Source of the DNA: JAYFRC01 sp034926415
Lineage (GTDB): Bacteria > Bacillota > Clostridia > Oscillospirales > Oscillospiraceae
Reading direction: 5' to 3'
Assembly: GCA_034926415.1 (NCBI GenBank)
Contig: JAYFRC010000074.1
Coordinates: forward strand, 1-45,701
Length of the DNA stretch: 45,701 bases
Shown: in pieces, positions 22,373 to 31,142 of the stretch
Numbering within the stretch: the first letter of the stretch is position 1
Layout of the letters: every line of letters starts with the position of its first letter
Notes under the pieces: generated by a model
What the model saw: the letters and a program-made list of their open reading frames with translations, nothing else
What the model was told of the DNA's origin: nothing
The model's database searches: none
Position numbers and translations under genes: made by a program

Positions 22373-24748
22373 ATGGATGAACTTTTTGAACGCTCTATAA
22401 AAACGCTGGAGCTTCCGCGAGTGTTGGAGCTTCTCGCGGAGCAGGCCGTGTCAGACGCCGCGAAGGCGAGGGCTCTTGAGCTTAAGCCCTGCGTCGACGA
22501 AGCCGAAGTCCGCGAACTGCAGAAAGAGACGGCCGCCGCGCGCATGCTTATCGGCGCGAACGGCAGCCCGTCGTTTTGCGCGATAAAGGACGTGGAAAAC
22601 GCGCTGGCGCGCGCGGAACGCGGCGGGACGCTCAGTATGCTCGAGCTGCTTCGCATAGCGGGGGTCATGCGTTCCGCCCGCGAGGTCAAAAATTATCGCG
22701 GCGACGGGGGAGGGGAAAACACGGCTCTCGATCCGATGTTTTTTTCGCTCCGCCCCAACAAAGGCTTTGAAGACAGGATAACCGCATCGATATTGGACGA
22801 GAACGAGATGGCTGACGGAGCCAGCGCGGAGCTTTCGGATATACGTCGTCATATCCGCGCGACGAGTGCCAAGAGCCGTCAGATACTTCAGAAAATAATC
22901 TCGTCCCAGTCCTACTCCAAGCTGCTCCAGGAAAACATAATAACCCAGCGCGACGGCCGTTTCGTCGTTCCGGTCAAGGCCGAGCACAAGAGCGAGCTTC
23001 CGGGCCTTGTGCACGACGTTTCGTCAAGCGGGGCCACGCTTTTTGTCGAGCCAATGGCCGTGGTGCAGGCGAACAACGAGCTTCGGGAGCTCGAGGCCAA
23101 GGAAAAGAAGGAGATAGAGCGTATACTTGCGGAGCTGTCGGCCGAGGCCGCTTCCCGCGCTGAGGATATACGGTGGAACTGGGATGTCCTGACGCAGCTC
23201 GATCTCATCTTTGCAAAAGGCGAGCTGTCGTGGAAGATGCGCGCGTCAGGGCCGGAGATAAGGAGCGACGGCGGAATTGTGCTGCGCCGCGCCCGTCATC
23301 CGTTGCTCGACCGCGATACCGCGGTGCCGATAGACGTTGAGCTCGGCATAAAATTCGACACGCTTTTCATAACCGGCCCGAACACCGGAGGAAAGACAGT
23401 GACGCTCAAGACCGTGGGTCTGCTGACGCTGATGACGCAGTGCGGACTGCACATACCCGCGGCTGACGGCAGCGGAGTGTCCGTGTTTTCGCGCGTTCTG
23501 GCCGACATCGGCGACGAGCAGAGCATAGAGCAGAACCTGTCCACGTTTTCGTCGCACATGGTCAATATAGTGCAGATGCTGAAAGCGGCGGACGATAAGA
23601 CGATGGTGCTTTTCGACGAGCTCGGCGCTGGCACCGACCCCGTGGAGGGCGCGGCGCTCGCGATAGCGATAGTGAAGTACGCCCGCGCTCGCGGTTCTCG
23701 CATAGCGGCGACGACGCATTACGCCGAACTCAAGACCTACGCCATGACGACTAATGGCATAGAGAACGCTTCCTGCGAGTTCGACGTGGAGACGCTGCGT
23801 CCGACGTACAGACTGCTTATCGGAATTCCCGGGAAATCCAACGCCTTTGCAATCGCCAGCAAGCTCGGCATAAGCGACGAGATAATCGAGAACGCGAAAG
23901 CGCAAATGAACGCTGAAAGCGTGAGGTTCGAGGACGTGCTGACGAAGCTGGAGAGCTCGCGCCAGGCGCTCGAAAAGGAAAAGATCGAGATGGAGCGCAT
24001 GCGGCTCGAGCGGGAGGCCGATGTCAAAAAAGCGCGCGAGTTCAAAGAACAGATGGAGCGCGCGAGAGCCAACGCCCGCACGAAGGCTGAGACGGAGGCG
24101 CGCCGTATACTTTCCGACGCCAGAGCTCAGGCGGACCTTGTTTTCGATGAGCTTGACAAAATGCGCAGGGCGCAGATAAAGGCGGAAAGCTATCAGCAGA
24201 TAAACGACGCGCGCACGGAGATGATGCGCTCGCTGAACGAGGCCGAAGAGGCAATGAGCTCGAGCTCCGCTGTGGAAACGAATTACAGGCTTCCCCGTCC
24301 GCTCAGAGTGGGCGACACGGTGGAGCTGGCAAAATTCGGGACGCGCGCGGAGATACGCTCCATATCGAAGGACGGCGCGCTTAAGCTGATTGCAGGAAAT
24401 ATGAAGCTGACCGCATCTTCAGATGAGGTTCGCCTTGTGGAGGACGCGCCTAAGAAGAAACCAAAACCGATAGGCGGCGGCTCGCCGTCGTTCCGCGTGG
24501 CTCCGGCAAAGGCCGAGATAGACATCAGGGGCATGATGACGGACGAGGCCGAGGGCGTCGTGGACAGATTCATCGACGATGCCGCGCTCGGCAAGCTGAC
24601 GCAGGTTACTATAATCCACGGAAAGGGCACCGGCGCGCTTAGAAAGTCCGTGCATGAGCAGCTGAAGCGCCATCCGGCCGTAAAATCCTACCGTCTAGGC
24701 GTATACGGCGAGGGCGAGGACGGCGTTACGGTCGTAGAACTTAAATGA
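22373..24748 (+). CDS. mutS2: Endonuclease MutS2
   Basis: 791 residues, standard for MutS2. In order: core helical domain (1-300), ATPase domain with Walker A GPNTGGKTVTLK (from about 335), signature S-T-F-S-S-H-M, Walker B V-L-F-D-E-L-G-A-G-T-D-P and A-T-T-H-Y; a long coiled coil (about 510-640) rich in Glu/Lys/Arg; a KOW-like segment; and a C-terminal Smr domain (about 712-791) with I-D-I-R-G and I-I-H-G-K-G-T-G-A-L-R. MutS2 suppresses recombination and in Firmicutes also splits collided ribosomes. It is the last gene of the era-recO block; no clear terminator follows in the 217 bases before ptsH. Confidence 0.95.
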   Translation: MDELFERSIKTLELPRVLELLAEQAVSDAAKARALELKPCVDEAEVRELQKETAAARMLIGANGSPSFCAIKDVENALARAERGGTLSMLELLRIAGVMRSAREVKNYRGDGGGENTALDPMFFSLRPNKGFEDRITASILDENEMADGASAELSDIRRHIRATSAKSRQILQKIISSQSYSKLLQENIITQRDGRFVVPVKAEHKSELPGLVHDVSSSGATLFVEPMAVVQANNELRELEAKEKKEIERILAELSAEAASRAEDIRWNWDVLTQLDLIFAKGELSWKMRASGPEIRSDGGIVLRRARHPLLDRDTAVPIDVELGIKFDTLFITGPNTGGKTVTLKTVGLLTLMTQCGLHIPAADGSGVSVFSRVLADIGDEQSIEQNLSTFSSHMVNIVQMLKAADDKTMVLFDELGAGTDPVEGAALAIAIVKYARARGSRIAATTHYAELKTYAMTTNGIENASCEFDVETLRPTYRLLIGIPGKSNAFAIASKLGISDEIIENAKAQMNAESVRFEDVLTKLESSRQALEKEKIEMERMRLEREADVKKAREFKEQMERARANARTKAETEARRILSDARAQADLVFDELDKMRRAQIKAESYQQINDARTEMMRSLNEAEEAMSSSSAVETNYRLPRPLRVGDTVELAKFGTRAEIRSISKDGALKLIAGNMKLTASSDEVRLVEDAPKKKPKPIGGGSPSFRVAPAKAEIDIRGMMTDEAEGVVDRFIDDAALGKLTQVTIIHGKGTGALRKSVHEQLKRHPAVKSYRLGVYGEGEDGVTVVELK

Positions 24749-24884
24749 TTCAAGAATGAATTTTTCATGTCATTTTCATGTAAATGCGTAGAGAACGACC
24801 CATCAATTTGTGTGAAATCCCCATACTTTTGGCTATTTCGACGGAGAATTCAGCTTAGCCGCCTCAAGTTTGTGCAAATAAATA

Positions 24885-24928
24885 TTGACGGCGGGAGTGT
24901 GGATTTGCTAAAGTAATATTGCTATAAT
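24885..24928 (+). promoter_or_regulatory. Promoter region of ptsH
   Basis: TTGACG (24885-24890), an 18-base spacer and TAAAGT (24909-24914) form one plausible promoter. A perfect TATAAT (24923-24928) just downstream lacks a good -35. Either would give a short leader to ATG 24966. Upstream, TTTTCATGT occurs twice 11 bases apart (24762-24770 and 24773-24781). Confidence 0.5.
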
Positions 24929-24965
24929 ATTTGTGTATTAGAGTACGAGTAAGGAGTGCTGTTTT

Positions 24966-25229
24966 ATGTATATGCAGGAAGTCACCGTCAATAACGAGGT
25001 AGGTCTTCATGCAAGACCGGCGACATTTTTTATCCAGAAGGCAAACGAGTTCAAGAGCGGGGTCTGGGTCGAAAAAGACGAGCGCCGCGTAAATGCGAAG
25101 AGCCTGCTTGGCGTGCTGTCTCTCGGCATCGTTAAGGGGATGTCCTTCAATCTCATCGCGGACGGCTCTGATGAAAAGGAAGCCGTAGAAGCGCTTGTCA
25201 AGCTTGTCAACGCGAATTTTGCCGAATAA
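24966..25229 (+). CDS. ptsH: Phosphocarrier protein HPr
   Basis: 87 residues. His15 in GLHARPA is the PEP-dependent phosphorylation site and Ser46 in N-A-K-S-L-L-G-V is the HPr kinase site; both are present, so it is a true HPr and not a Crh-like protein. It carries phosphate from enzyme I to sugar-specific EIIA units, and its Ser-phosphorylated form mediates catabolite control. The gene is away from ptsI, and a promoter and a terminator flank it, so it is monocistronic. AAGGAG precedes the ATG. Confidence 0.95.
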   Translation: MYMQEVTVNNEVGLHARPATFFIQKANEFKSGVWVEKDERRVNAKSLLGVLSLGIVKGMSFNLIADGSDEKEAVEALVKLVNANFAE

Positions 25230-25243
25230 AGAAAAATAAAGCG

Positions 25244-25281
25244 AAAAAGCCTGCTCCATATGGACGGAGCGGGCTTTTTTT
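25244..25281 (+). terminator. Rho-independent terminator of ptsH
   Basis: AAAAAGCCTGCTCC (25244-25257) pairs with GGAGCGGGC and the following T residues (25266-25279, one G-U pair). Seven T (25275-25281) follow the GC part. Confidence 0.9.
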
Positions 25282-25321
25282 GCTATTATGCTCTCATGAT
25301 TTGCCAAAGGAGGCGGGCCGA

Positions 25322-27157
25322 ATGACAAAGGACGAGCTGAGGGAAAAGGCTAACAGCCTGCCTCTGAAGCCCGGAGTATATCTGATGATGGACAAAAAGG
25401 GCACCGTCATCTACGTGGGCAAGGCCAAGAAGCTCAAAAACCGCGTGAGCCAGTATTTTCAGGAAAACAGCGGGCATAATTACAAGACGCAGGTCATGGT
25501 CTCGCAGGTCGATAAATTCGATACCATCCTCGTGTCGAGCGAGTTTGAGGCGCTTATTCTTGAAAACGCTTTGATAAAGCAGTATATGCCCCGCTACAAC
25601 ATACTTCTCAAGGACGACAAGGGCTATCCGTTCGTCCGTCTGTCTCGGGAGGAGTACCCGCGCTTTTCGATGGTCTCCGCGCCGGCGGATGACGGAGCGC
25701 GCTATTTCGGGCCATTCGGCGGAAGAAACGATACGCGCGGCGCGATAGACGCGATACGCGTGGCGCTGAAGCTGCCGTCATGCTCGCGCCGTTTCCCGCG
25801 CGACATCGGAAAGGAGCGCCCCTGCCTCAACTTTCATATGGGCCGGTGCGACGGCTTTTGCCGCAGCGCCGATATGAAGGAGGAATATCTGGTTCGCATG
25901 GCGCAGGCCGCGTCGCTGCTCGACGGAAAGACCGAGAGCGTCAGGGAAGAGATAAAGGCGCAGATGGAGAGCGAAGCGGAGCAGCTCAATTTCGAGCGCG
26001 CCGCGGCGCTGCGGGACAGACTTAAAGCCATAGACGTACTTGCTAAAAAACAGAAGGTCATCGCCGGGACTATGCCGCAGACCGACGTCTGGGGCGTGTA
26101 TTTCGGAGAGGTCAAATGCGCCTGCGCCGTATTCCATTATGTGGAAGGCCAGCTTGTAAGCCGCGAGACCGAGGTCTTCACGCGTCAGATCGAGGAAAAC
26201 GAAGAAGATTTTTTGTCCACTGTGCTGACGCAGTATTATCTTGCAAAGCAGAATTTCCCAAAGGAAGTGTGGCTGCCCTGCGCCCTTGACGACGCGGAGA
26301 ATATCGAGCGCGCAATGAGCGAGCGGAGCGGACGCCGCGTCTGCGTCCGCATTCCGCAGCGGGGAGAAAAGGCGGAGCTTATCCGTCTCGCGGGCCAGAA
26401 CGCGCGCGAGGAAGCGGAGCGCGTCGTCTCCCGGGAGGAGCGGGACAGCAGGACTCTTGAGCTTCTCGCCCGCATGTCGGGACTTGAAAAGCCGCCGCGC
26501 CGCATGGAGGCGTACGACATATCAAATACGGGCGCGAGCGACATCGTTGCGTCGATGGTCGTCTACCAGGGCGCCGAACCGCGAAAGCGCGACTATCGGC
26601 GCTTCAAAATAAAAACTCTGACAGCGCCGGACGATTACGCGTCCATGCGCGAGGTTATAGGCCGCCGCGTCGACCGTTTTCTCGAGGGCGACGAAAAATT
26701 TGCCCCGATGCCCGACCTGTTTTTGATAGACGGAGGCGCGGCTCATGCGAAAGCGGCCGAGACGGTCGTGCGCGCAAAGGGCTTTGCGACGCCTGTCCTC
26801 GGCATGGTAAAGGATTCAAGGCACAGGACCCGCGCGCTTATAACGCCCGACGGTAGCGAGATAGGTATACAGTCCAACGAGGCTGTGTTTTCGCTTATCG
26901 GCCGCATACAGGAGGAGACTCATCGCTTTGCGGTGACATTCCACCACGCCAGCCATGCAAAGCGCAGCTATCATTCCGAGCTCGAGGACATAGCGGGCGT
27001 CGGCGAGACGAGACGCAAAAAATTGCTCAAAGAATTCGGAAGCGTGGAAAATATCCGCGCTGCGGATATGGACGCGCTTTCGCGCGTACTGCCGCGCGAC
27101 GCGGCTTCGGCCGTGTGGGAGCATTATCACAGGGAGGAAAAACGAAAATGCGAGTGA
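25322..27157 (+). CDS. uvrC: Excinuclease ABC subunit C (UvrC)
   Basis: 611 residues. GIY-YIG nuclease domain (about 10-95; P-G-V-Y-L-M-M and V-I-Y-V-G-K-A-K-x-L-K-x-R-V), a Cys-containing linker (C-L-N-F-H-M-G-R-C), a UVR motif (about 205-240, L-N-F-E-R-A-A-A-L-R-D), an RNase H-like endonuclease domain (E-A-Y-D-I-S-N-T; F-L-I-D-G-G) and a C-terminal helix-hairpin-helix region. It makes both incisions in nucleotide excision repair with UvrAB. I chose ATG 25322 because AAAGGAGGCG lies directly upstream; the frame upstream is open but runs into the ptsH terminator. rsmD overlaps its end by 10 bases. Confidence 0.96.
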   Translation: MTKDELREKANSLPLKPGVYLMMDKKGTVIYVGKAKKLKNRVSQYFQENSGHNYKTQVMVSQVDKFDTILVSSEFEALILENALIKQYMPRYNILLKDDKGYPFVRLSREEYPRFSMVSAPADDGARYFGPFGGRNDTRGAIDAIRVALKLPSCSRRFPRDIGKERPCLNFHMGRCDGFCRSADMKEEYLVRMAQAASLLDGKTESVREEIKAQMESEAEQLNFERAAALRDRLKAIDVLAKKQKVIAGTMPQTDVWGVYFGEVKCACAVFHYVEGQLVSRETEVFTRQIEENEEDFLSTVLTQYYLAKQNFPKEVWLPCALDDAENIERAMSERSGRRVCVRIPQRGEKAELIRLAGQNAREEAERVVSREERDSRTLELLARMSGLEKPPRRMEAYDISNTGASDIVASMVVYQGAEPRKRDYRRFKIKTLTAPDDYASMREVIGRRVDRFLEGDEKFAPMPDLFLIDGGAAHAKAAETVVRAKGFATPVLGMVKDSRHRTRALITPDGSEIGIQSNEAVFSLIGRIQEETHRFAVTFHHASHAKRSYHSELEDIAGVGETRRKKLLKEFGSVENIRAADMDALSRVLPRDAASAVWEHYHREEKRKCE

Positions 27158-27690
27158 TAACAGGAACCGCAAAAGGGCGCAGACTAGGCGAGCTTGAGGG
27201 AAGCGAGACGCGCCCGACGACCGACAGGGTCAAGGAGGGTATGTTCAATGTGCTCCAGTTCGACGTGCCGGACGCGCGCGTGCTGGATCTTTTCGGAGGC
27301 ACGGGCCAGCTTGGAATAGAGTGCCTGTCCCGCGGGGCGGCGCACGCGGTTTTCGTGGATATGCGCCGGGACGCGGCGAAGCTGATACGCGAGAATCTTG
27401 AAAAGACCGGGCTTTCGGACAGAGCGGACGTGCGCGTTTCGGACTATGCGGAGTATCTCGCCGGTGCGGAGGAGAGATTTGATATCATTCTTCTTGACCC
27501 CCCGTACGAGACCCGGCTTTTAGAGCGCTCGCTGGAACTTATTTACAGGTTTGACATTCTCAACGAAAATGGTATAATTATCTGCGAAAGTCCTGCTGAC
27601 AAGGTTCTGCCCGAACTTTCGGGGCCATATTCAAAGCACCGTGAATACCGCTACGGCAAGATAAAGCTGACGGCATACCACCGTGCGTGA
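27148..27690 (+). CDS. rsmD: 16S rRNA (guanine966-N2)-methyltransferase RsmD
   Basis: 180 residues. It begins M-R-V-I-T-G-T-A-K-G-R-R-L, then R-P-T-x-D-R-V-K-E-G-M-F-N, the SAM-binding V-L-D-L-F-G-G-T-G-Q-L-G, and the catalytic DPPY (near residue 117). The ATG at 27148, inside the end of uvrC, has AGGGAGG upstream; the frame is open further up, but family members start here. coaD follows 15 bases after the stop, the common rsmD-coaD pair. Confidence 0.95.
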   Translation: MRVITGTAKGRRLGELEGSETRPTTDRVKEGMFNVLQFDVPDARVLDLFGGTGQLGIECLSRGAAHAVFVDMRRDAAKLIRENLEKTGLSDRADVRVSDYAEYLAGAEERFDIILLDPPYETRLLERSLELIYRFDILNENGIIICESPADKVLPELSGPYSKHREYRYGKIKLTAYHRA

Positions 27691-27705
27691 AACGAGGGAA
27701 CTAAT

Positions 27706-28206
27706 TTGAAAAAGGCGATATATCCCGGCAGCTTCGACCCCATAACGCTCGGGCATACCGATATAATTGAGCGCGCGTCCCACTGCTTCGACAGGGTGTA
27801 CGTCTGTGTTATGGTAAACGCGGATAAGAGGAGCCCGATGTTCATGCCGGAGGAGCGCGTCGAATTTGTACGCAAGGCGACCGCGAAATTTCAAAACGTG
27901 GAGGCGGAGCTCTGGACCGGACTTCTTACCGACTATGCGGAAAAGAAGGGCGCGGACTTCATAGTGAAAGGTCTTCGGAATGTGGCGGACTTCAATGTCG
28001 AGCATCAGATGGCGCTGATAAACAGGGGTATAATGGACGGTATAGACACCATGTTTTTCCCTGCAAGCGCCCGTTACATACATTTCTCGTCCAGCATGGC
28101 GCGCGAGATGGTCAGATACGGCCAGCCGCTTCGCAAATACCTTCCGGAGGAAATAGCAGATGCCGTGGCTAAGGCCGCGGCTGAAAAAGGCATACTGAAG
28201 AAGTAA
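27706..28206 (+). CDS. coaD: Phosphopantetheine adenylyltransferase
   Basis: 166 residues. The nucleotidyltransferase motif is G-S-F-D-P-I-T-L-G-H (about 8-17); further family features are V-K-G-L-R-N-V-A-D-F-x-x-E and the C-terminal F-S-S-S-M-A-R-E-M (SSS-x-x-R-E). It makes dephospho-CoA from phosphopantetheine and ATP. The start is TTG 27706 with GAGGGAA upstream; no in-frame ATG would keep the active-site start. Confidence 0.95.
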   Translation: MKKAIYPGSFDPITLGHTDIIERASHCFDRVYVCVMVNADKRSPMFMPEERVEFVRKATAKFQNVEAELWTGLLTDYAEKKGADFIVKGLRNVADFNVEHQMALINRGIMDGIDTMFFPASARYIHFSSSMAREMVRYGQPLRKYLPEEIADAVAKAAAEKGILKK

Positions 28207-28220
28207 GGAGATAGAATAGC

Positions 28221-28742
28221 ATGGAAAACGATGTTCAGCATCTCATTGACCTGCTTTACGATATGATCGACAATGCCAAGGGCGTGCCGCTTGGCAACGA
28301 GAAATGCATCATAGAGCGCGACCGCGCCCTCGATTATCTGGACGAGATACGCGCCCAGCTTCCGGCCGAGATAGAGGAAGCGCGCAAGCTCCTTGCCGCG
28401 CGCAACGACTATATCTCCGCCGCGAAGAAGGAGGTCGAAAACCTTAAGACCCGCGCCGAAAGCAGCGCGAAACAGATCGTCTCGGAGAGCGAGACCCTTG
28501 CCGCCGCCCGCGCTCAGGGCCGTGATATAGTAACGCGCGCGGAACAGCGTGCAAACGAGCTCTGCCGCGTAAGCAACGAATACACCGACGATACGCTCCG
28601 CCGCGCGGAAGAGGCCTTGGCGGCTGCTCTCGACGAGCTTAAGGCGTCCCACTCGAGCTTCGTTTCCGCCTCGCGCGATAAGCTTCAGGATTACAGGCGC
28701 GGGCTTGACGAGTCCGGCTCGGGCAAGTCCGGAGATAAGTAA
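28221..28742 (+). CDS. Coiled-coil hypothetical protein
   Basis: 173 residues. Residues 1-45 are mixed; about 45-150 form a long heptad-rich helix (Ala, Glu, Arg and Lys), reminiscent of DivIVA-like or ATPase stator proteins, and the tail is a disordered S-G-S-G-K-S-G. There is no membrane segment. It is the last gene after coaD (14 bases), followed by a strong terminator. Similar genes next to coaD occur in Clostridia; the function is unknown. An ATP synthase b-like or division-associated role is a guess. Confidence 0.75.
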   Translation: MENDVQHLIDLLYDMIDNAKGVPLGNEKCIIERDRALDYLDEIRAQLPAEIEEARKLLAARNDYISAAKKEVENLKTRAESSAKQIVSESETLAAARAQGRDIVTRAEQRANELCRVSNEYTDDTLRRAEEALAAALDELKASHSSFVSASRDKLQDYRRGLDESGSGKSGDK

Positions 28743-28767
28743 ACTGTAAATTTCTGTAAAAAAGGTG

Positions 28768-28803
28768 AATCCCCGCGAAGCATATGCTTCGCGGGGATTT
28801 TTT
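28768..28803 (+). terminator. Rho-independent terminator of the uvrC-rsmD-coaD operon
   Basis: A perfect 16-bp palindrome (28768-28783 with 28784-28799), realistically 14 bp plus a four-base loop, followed by six T (28798-28803). Confidence 0.95.
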
Positions 28804-29077
28804 GACATTTTATACCAAATCATGCAATGAAAAATAAATTTTTAACGAAATAATAATTTTTTAGTCGCTTTTTTCTTGCGCCCTGTTTTGCACTCTGCGG
28901 CGGGTTTCGTCAAAAACGCCACAATTTGTATTTTCAATCCGGATTTAACACAATATCTTGTGCTAAGCCTCGAAAATTCGGTCGAGCAAAAAACAAGAAC
29001 AAATGTTTTAGAGCGAAAAAGTAGCATTTTTTTGCGTAAAACGCCTATTTTCAATGACAAAATCCTAAAAATAGTAC
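28804..29077. other. AT-rich gene-free stretch upstream of the dcw cluster
   Basis: About 270 bases of clearly lower GC than the surroundings, with no convincing ORF on either strand. It holds an imperfect inverted repeat TTAACACAA/TTGTGCTAA (28945-28966) and a LexA-like GAAC-N4-GTTT site (28996-29009). It probably acts as the upstream control region of the division operon; a small RNA cannot be excluded. Confidence 0.5.
28996..29009. promoter_or_regulatory. LexA (DinR)-box-like sequence
   Basis: AGAACAAATGTTTT matches the Gram-positive consensus CGAACRNRYGTTYG at 12 of 14 positions; only the outermost bases differ. It lies about 70 bases upstream of the mraZ -35. It is a single site found by eye in AT-rich DNA, so it may be chance. 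Confidence 0.3.
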
Positions 29078-29106
29078 TTGCATTTTGAAATCGTTTCTAT
29101 TATACT
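29078..29106 (+). promoter_or_regulatory. sigma-A-type promoter of the mraZ/dcw operon
   Basis: TTGCAT (29078-29083), a 17-base spacer and TATACT (29101-29106). Transcription would start near 29113, about 75 bases before the mraZ ATG and just before the MraZ boxes. Confidence 0.7.
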
Positions 29107-29116
29107 TATGGCAACA

Positions 29117-29146
29117 GGGTGGGGCGAAGTGGAGCATTTTGGATTA
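29117..29146 (+). promoter_or_regulatory. MraZ-box-like direct repeats
   Basis: Three T-GG repeats in exact 10-base phase: GGGTGGGGC, AAGTGGAGC and TTTTGGATT, with the GG at 29121, 29131 and 29141. MraZ binds phased repeats with a GTGG core upstream of its own gene in other bacteria. Two further TGG units in the same phase (29171 and 29181) overlap the ribosome binding site. They lie downstream of the predicted start site, a position suited to repression. Confidence 0.65.
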
Positions 29147-29187
29147 AAATCCCTGTAAAATCCACAATCTGGAGCGAGGTGGCGGAA

Positions 29188-29604
29188 ATGACAGGCGAAT
29201 ATCAGCATTCGATAGACACCAAAGGGCGTCTGTTTATTCCCGCGAAGCTGCGAGAGGAGCTTGGAGACACGTTTTACGTGACTATAAGCTTTGAAAAGTG
29301 CCTCACAGTGTACTCGGACGCAAACTGGGCGAACTTTACCGACAAGTTTAACAGCATGCCGTATTCAAAGACGAAGGCCATGCGTCCCATATTTGCGAAA
29401 GCCGCCAAGTGCGAGCTGGACGCACAGGGACGCATACTTCTGCCGCAGAATCTCCGCCAGATAGCCGGACTCAAGAAAGACGTAACTGTCGTCGGCGTAT
29501 CGAACCACGCGGAGATATGGGACACGGCGGCGTGGCACGCGGTCGAGGAAGAAGAGCTCAGTCCCGAAAAGCTGGCTTCCGTCATGGACGAGCTAGGCTT
29601 CTGA
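29188..29604 (+). CDS. mraZ: Transcriptional regulator MraZ
   Basis: 138 residues. Two AbrB-like swapped-hairpin repeats are visible by their D-x-K/Q-G-R motifs: D-T-K-G-R-L-F-I-P (about 10-18) and D-A-Q-G-R-I-L-L-P (about 80-88). MraZ forms a ring that binds repeats upstream of its own gene and controls the dcw cluster. I chose ATG 29188 (M-T-G-E-Y-Q-H-S-I-D) with GAGGTGG upstream; the frame is open to a GTG at 29119, but that part overlaps the operator. rsmH starts 3 bases after the stop. Confidence 0.95.
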   Translation: MTGEYQHSIDTKGRLFIPAKLREELGDTFYVTISFEKCLTVYSDANWANFTDKFNSMPYSKTKAMRPIFAKAAKCELDAQGRILLPQNLRQIAGLKKDVTVVGVSNHAEIWDTAAWHAVEEEELSPEKLASVMDELGF

Positions 29605-29607
29605 GTT

Positions 29608-30555
29608 ATGGAAGAATTTACACATACCCCCGTGCTCCTTTCGGAGTGCATGGACGCTTTGAATATAAGACCGGATGGGATATATGTGGACGGAACGCTC
29701 GGGCGTGGCGGACACTCGCTGGAGATAGCGAAGCTGCTTAAGACGGGGAGGCTCGTCGGTATAGACCGTGACGCGGCGGCGATAAAAGCCGCCGGAGAAA
29801 GACTGGCTTCGTATTCCGACCGTGTGACGCTGGTGCGCGGAAACTTCTGCGACCTTAAAAACATTCTGGCGTCGCTCGATATAACAGGGGCGGACGGAAT
29901 GCTCTTTGACCTCGGGGTGTCCTCTCCCCAACTCGACGACGCAAGGCGCGGATTTTCCTATATGCACGACGCGCCGCTGGATATGCGGATGGACGAGAGG
30001 CAGACTCTGAGCGCGGAGACGGTCGTGAACGGGTGGAGTTATGAAGAGCTCCGTCGGATACTTTTCGATTACGGCGAGGAACGCTACGCCCCGCAGATAG
30101 CGAAGGCGATAGTAAGGCGCCGGGCGGACAAGCCTATTATGACGACGCTTGAGCTTGTTGATGCGATACGCTCGTCGATGCCGCCGGCGGCGCGGCGCGA
30201 GAAGCAGCATCCGGCGAAGCGCAGCTTTCAGGCCATACGCATAGCCGTGAACGACGAGCTCGGGGCGATACCCCCGATGCTTTCGGCCGCGGTGGACAGT
30301 CTGAATACCGGCGGAAGGCTGGCGGTCATATCGTTCCACTCGCTTGAAGACAGGATAATAAAGCAGACGATGAAAGAATTGGCGACCGGCTGCATATGCC
30401 CCCCGGACTTTCCGGTGTGCGTGTGCGGAAGGAAACCCAGGATAAACATAATAACGAAAAAACCCATTGTCGCGGGCGACGAGGAGCTGCGGGAAAATCC
30501 GCGCTCAAGGAGCGCAAAGCTCAGAGTCGCCGAGAGGACGGATTTCAAAGGATAA
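29608..30555 (+). CDS. rsmH: 16S rRNA (cytosine1402-N4)-methyltransferase RsmH
   Basis: 315 residues. It has H-T-P-V-L-L-S-E-C, the SAM-binding V-D-G-T-L-G-R-G-G-H-S (about 27-37), L-F-D-L-G-V-S-S-P-Q-L, R-R-F/S-F-Q-A-I-R-I-A-V-N-D-E-L, and F-H-S-L-E-D-R-I-I-K near the C-terminus. It methylates C1402 in the ribosomal P-site region. Formerly MraW, it is the usual second gene of the dcw cluster. Confidence 0.96.
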   Translation: MEEFTHTPVLLSECMDALNIRPDGIYVDGTLGRGGHSLEIAKLLKTGRLVGIDRDAAAIKAAGERLASYSDRVTLVRGNFCDLKNILASLDITGADGMLFDLGVSSPQLDDARRGFSYMHDAPLDMRMDERQTLSAETVVNGWSYEELRRILFDYGEERYAPQIAKAIVRRRADKPIMTTLELVDAIRSSMPPAARREKQHPAKRSFQAIRIAVNDELGAIPPMLSAAVDSLNTGGRLAVISFHSLEDRIIKQTMKELATGCICPPDFPVCVCGRKPRINIITKKPIVAGDEELRENPRSRSAKLRVAERTDFKG

Positions 30556-30576
30556 TCGCGGAGAGGAGTGTTGCGC

Positions 30577-31116
30577 ATGGCATCGTCAAGAAACAGGAAA
30601 CAGCATAATTACCGCAACTATACGGCTTACGGGAATCTCGCCTACGATATTGACTTTGCGGAGCGTAACGAGCACCGCGCGAAAACGCGCGAAATGCCCC
30701 GCATCCGCAGTATCGAGCGCAATGAGATTCGTCCGCGCCAGCAGGAAAAGATATCGCTGCTTGCCGTTGCGGGCTTTGTCCTTACCGCGGCGATGTTCGT
30801 GATGGTTCTGATGAGCTATATTCAGCTCAACGCAATCTCGAGCACGACCGTGAATCTTCGCGGTGAGCTTACCGATCTGCAGTCGCAGAACGTGACGCTG
30901 ACGGCCGACTACCAGAAAGCGTTCGATCTAAGCGCGGTCGAGGCCGCGGCTGAGGAAGCCGGAATGAGCCAGGCCAGCATCGGGCAGATATATTATGTGG
31001 ATATGTCTAAGGACGACAGTACTGTCGTCTACCAGCCGGAGAACCAGACCGTGCTCAGCGCAGTGTTTTCCTCTATGGGGCGCGGAGTGTATGCACTTGT
31101 GGAATATTTCAGATGA
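30577..31116 (+). CDS. ftsL: FtsL-like cell division protein
   Basis: 179 residues. A basic cytosolic N-terminus (about 1-62) is followed by one membrane segment (about 63-85), then a leucine/glutamine-rich coiled coil (about 88-110; L-R-G-E-L-T-D-L-Q-S-Q-N-V-T-L) and a short tail. That topology and its place between rsmH and the class B penicillin-binding protein identify it as FtsL, which joins DivIB and DivIC in the divisome. The N-terminus is longer than usual. ATG 30577 is chosen for GAGAGGAG upstream. Confidence 0.8.
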   Translation: MASSRNRKQHNYRNYTAYGNLAYDIDFAERNEHRAKTREMPRIRSIERNEIRPRQQEKISLLAVAGFVLTAAMFVMVLMSYIQLNAISSTTVNLRGELTDLQSQNVTLTADYQKAFDLSAVEAAAEEAGMSQASIGQIYYVDMSKDDSTVVYQPENQTVLSAVFSSMGRGVYALVEYFR

Positions 31117-31142
31117 CCGTAAACATATAAATAATGAAAACG

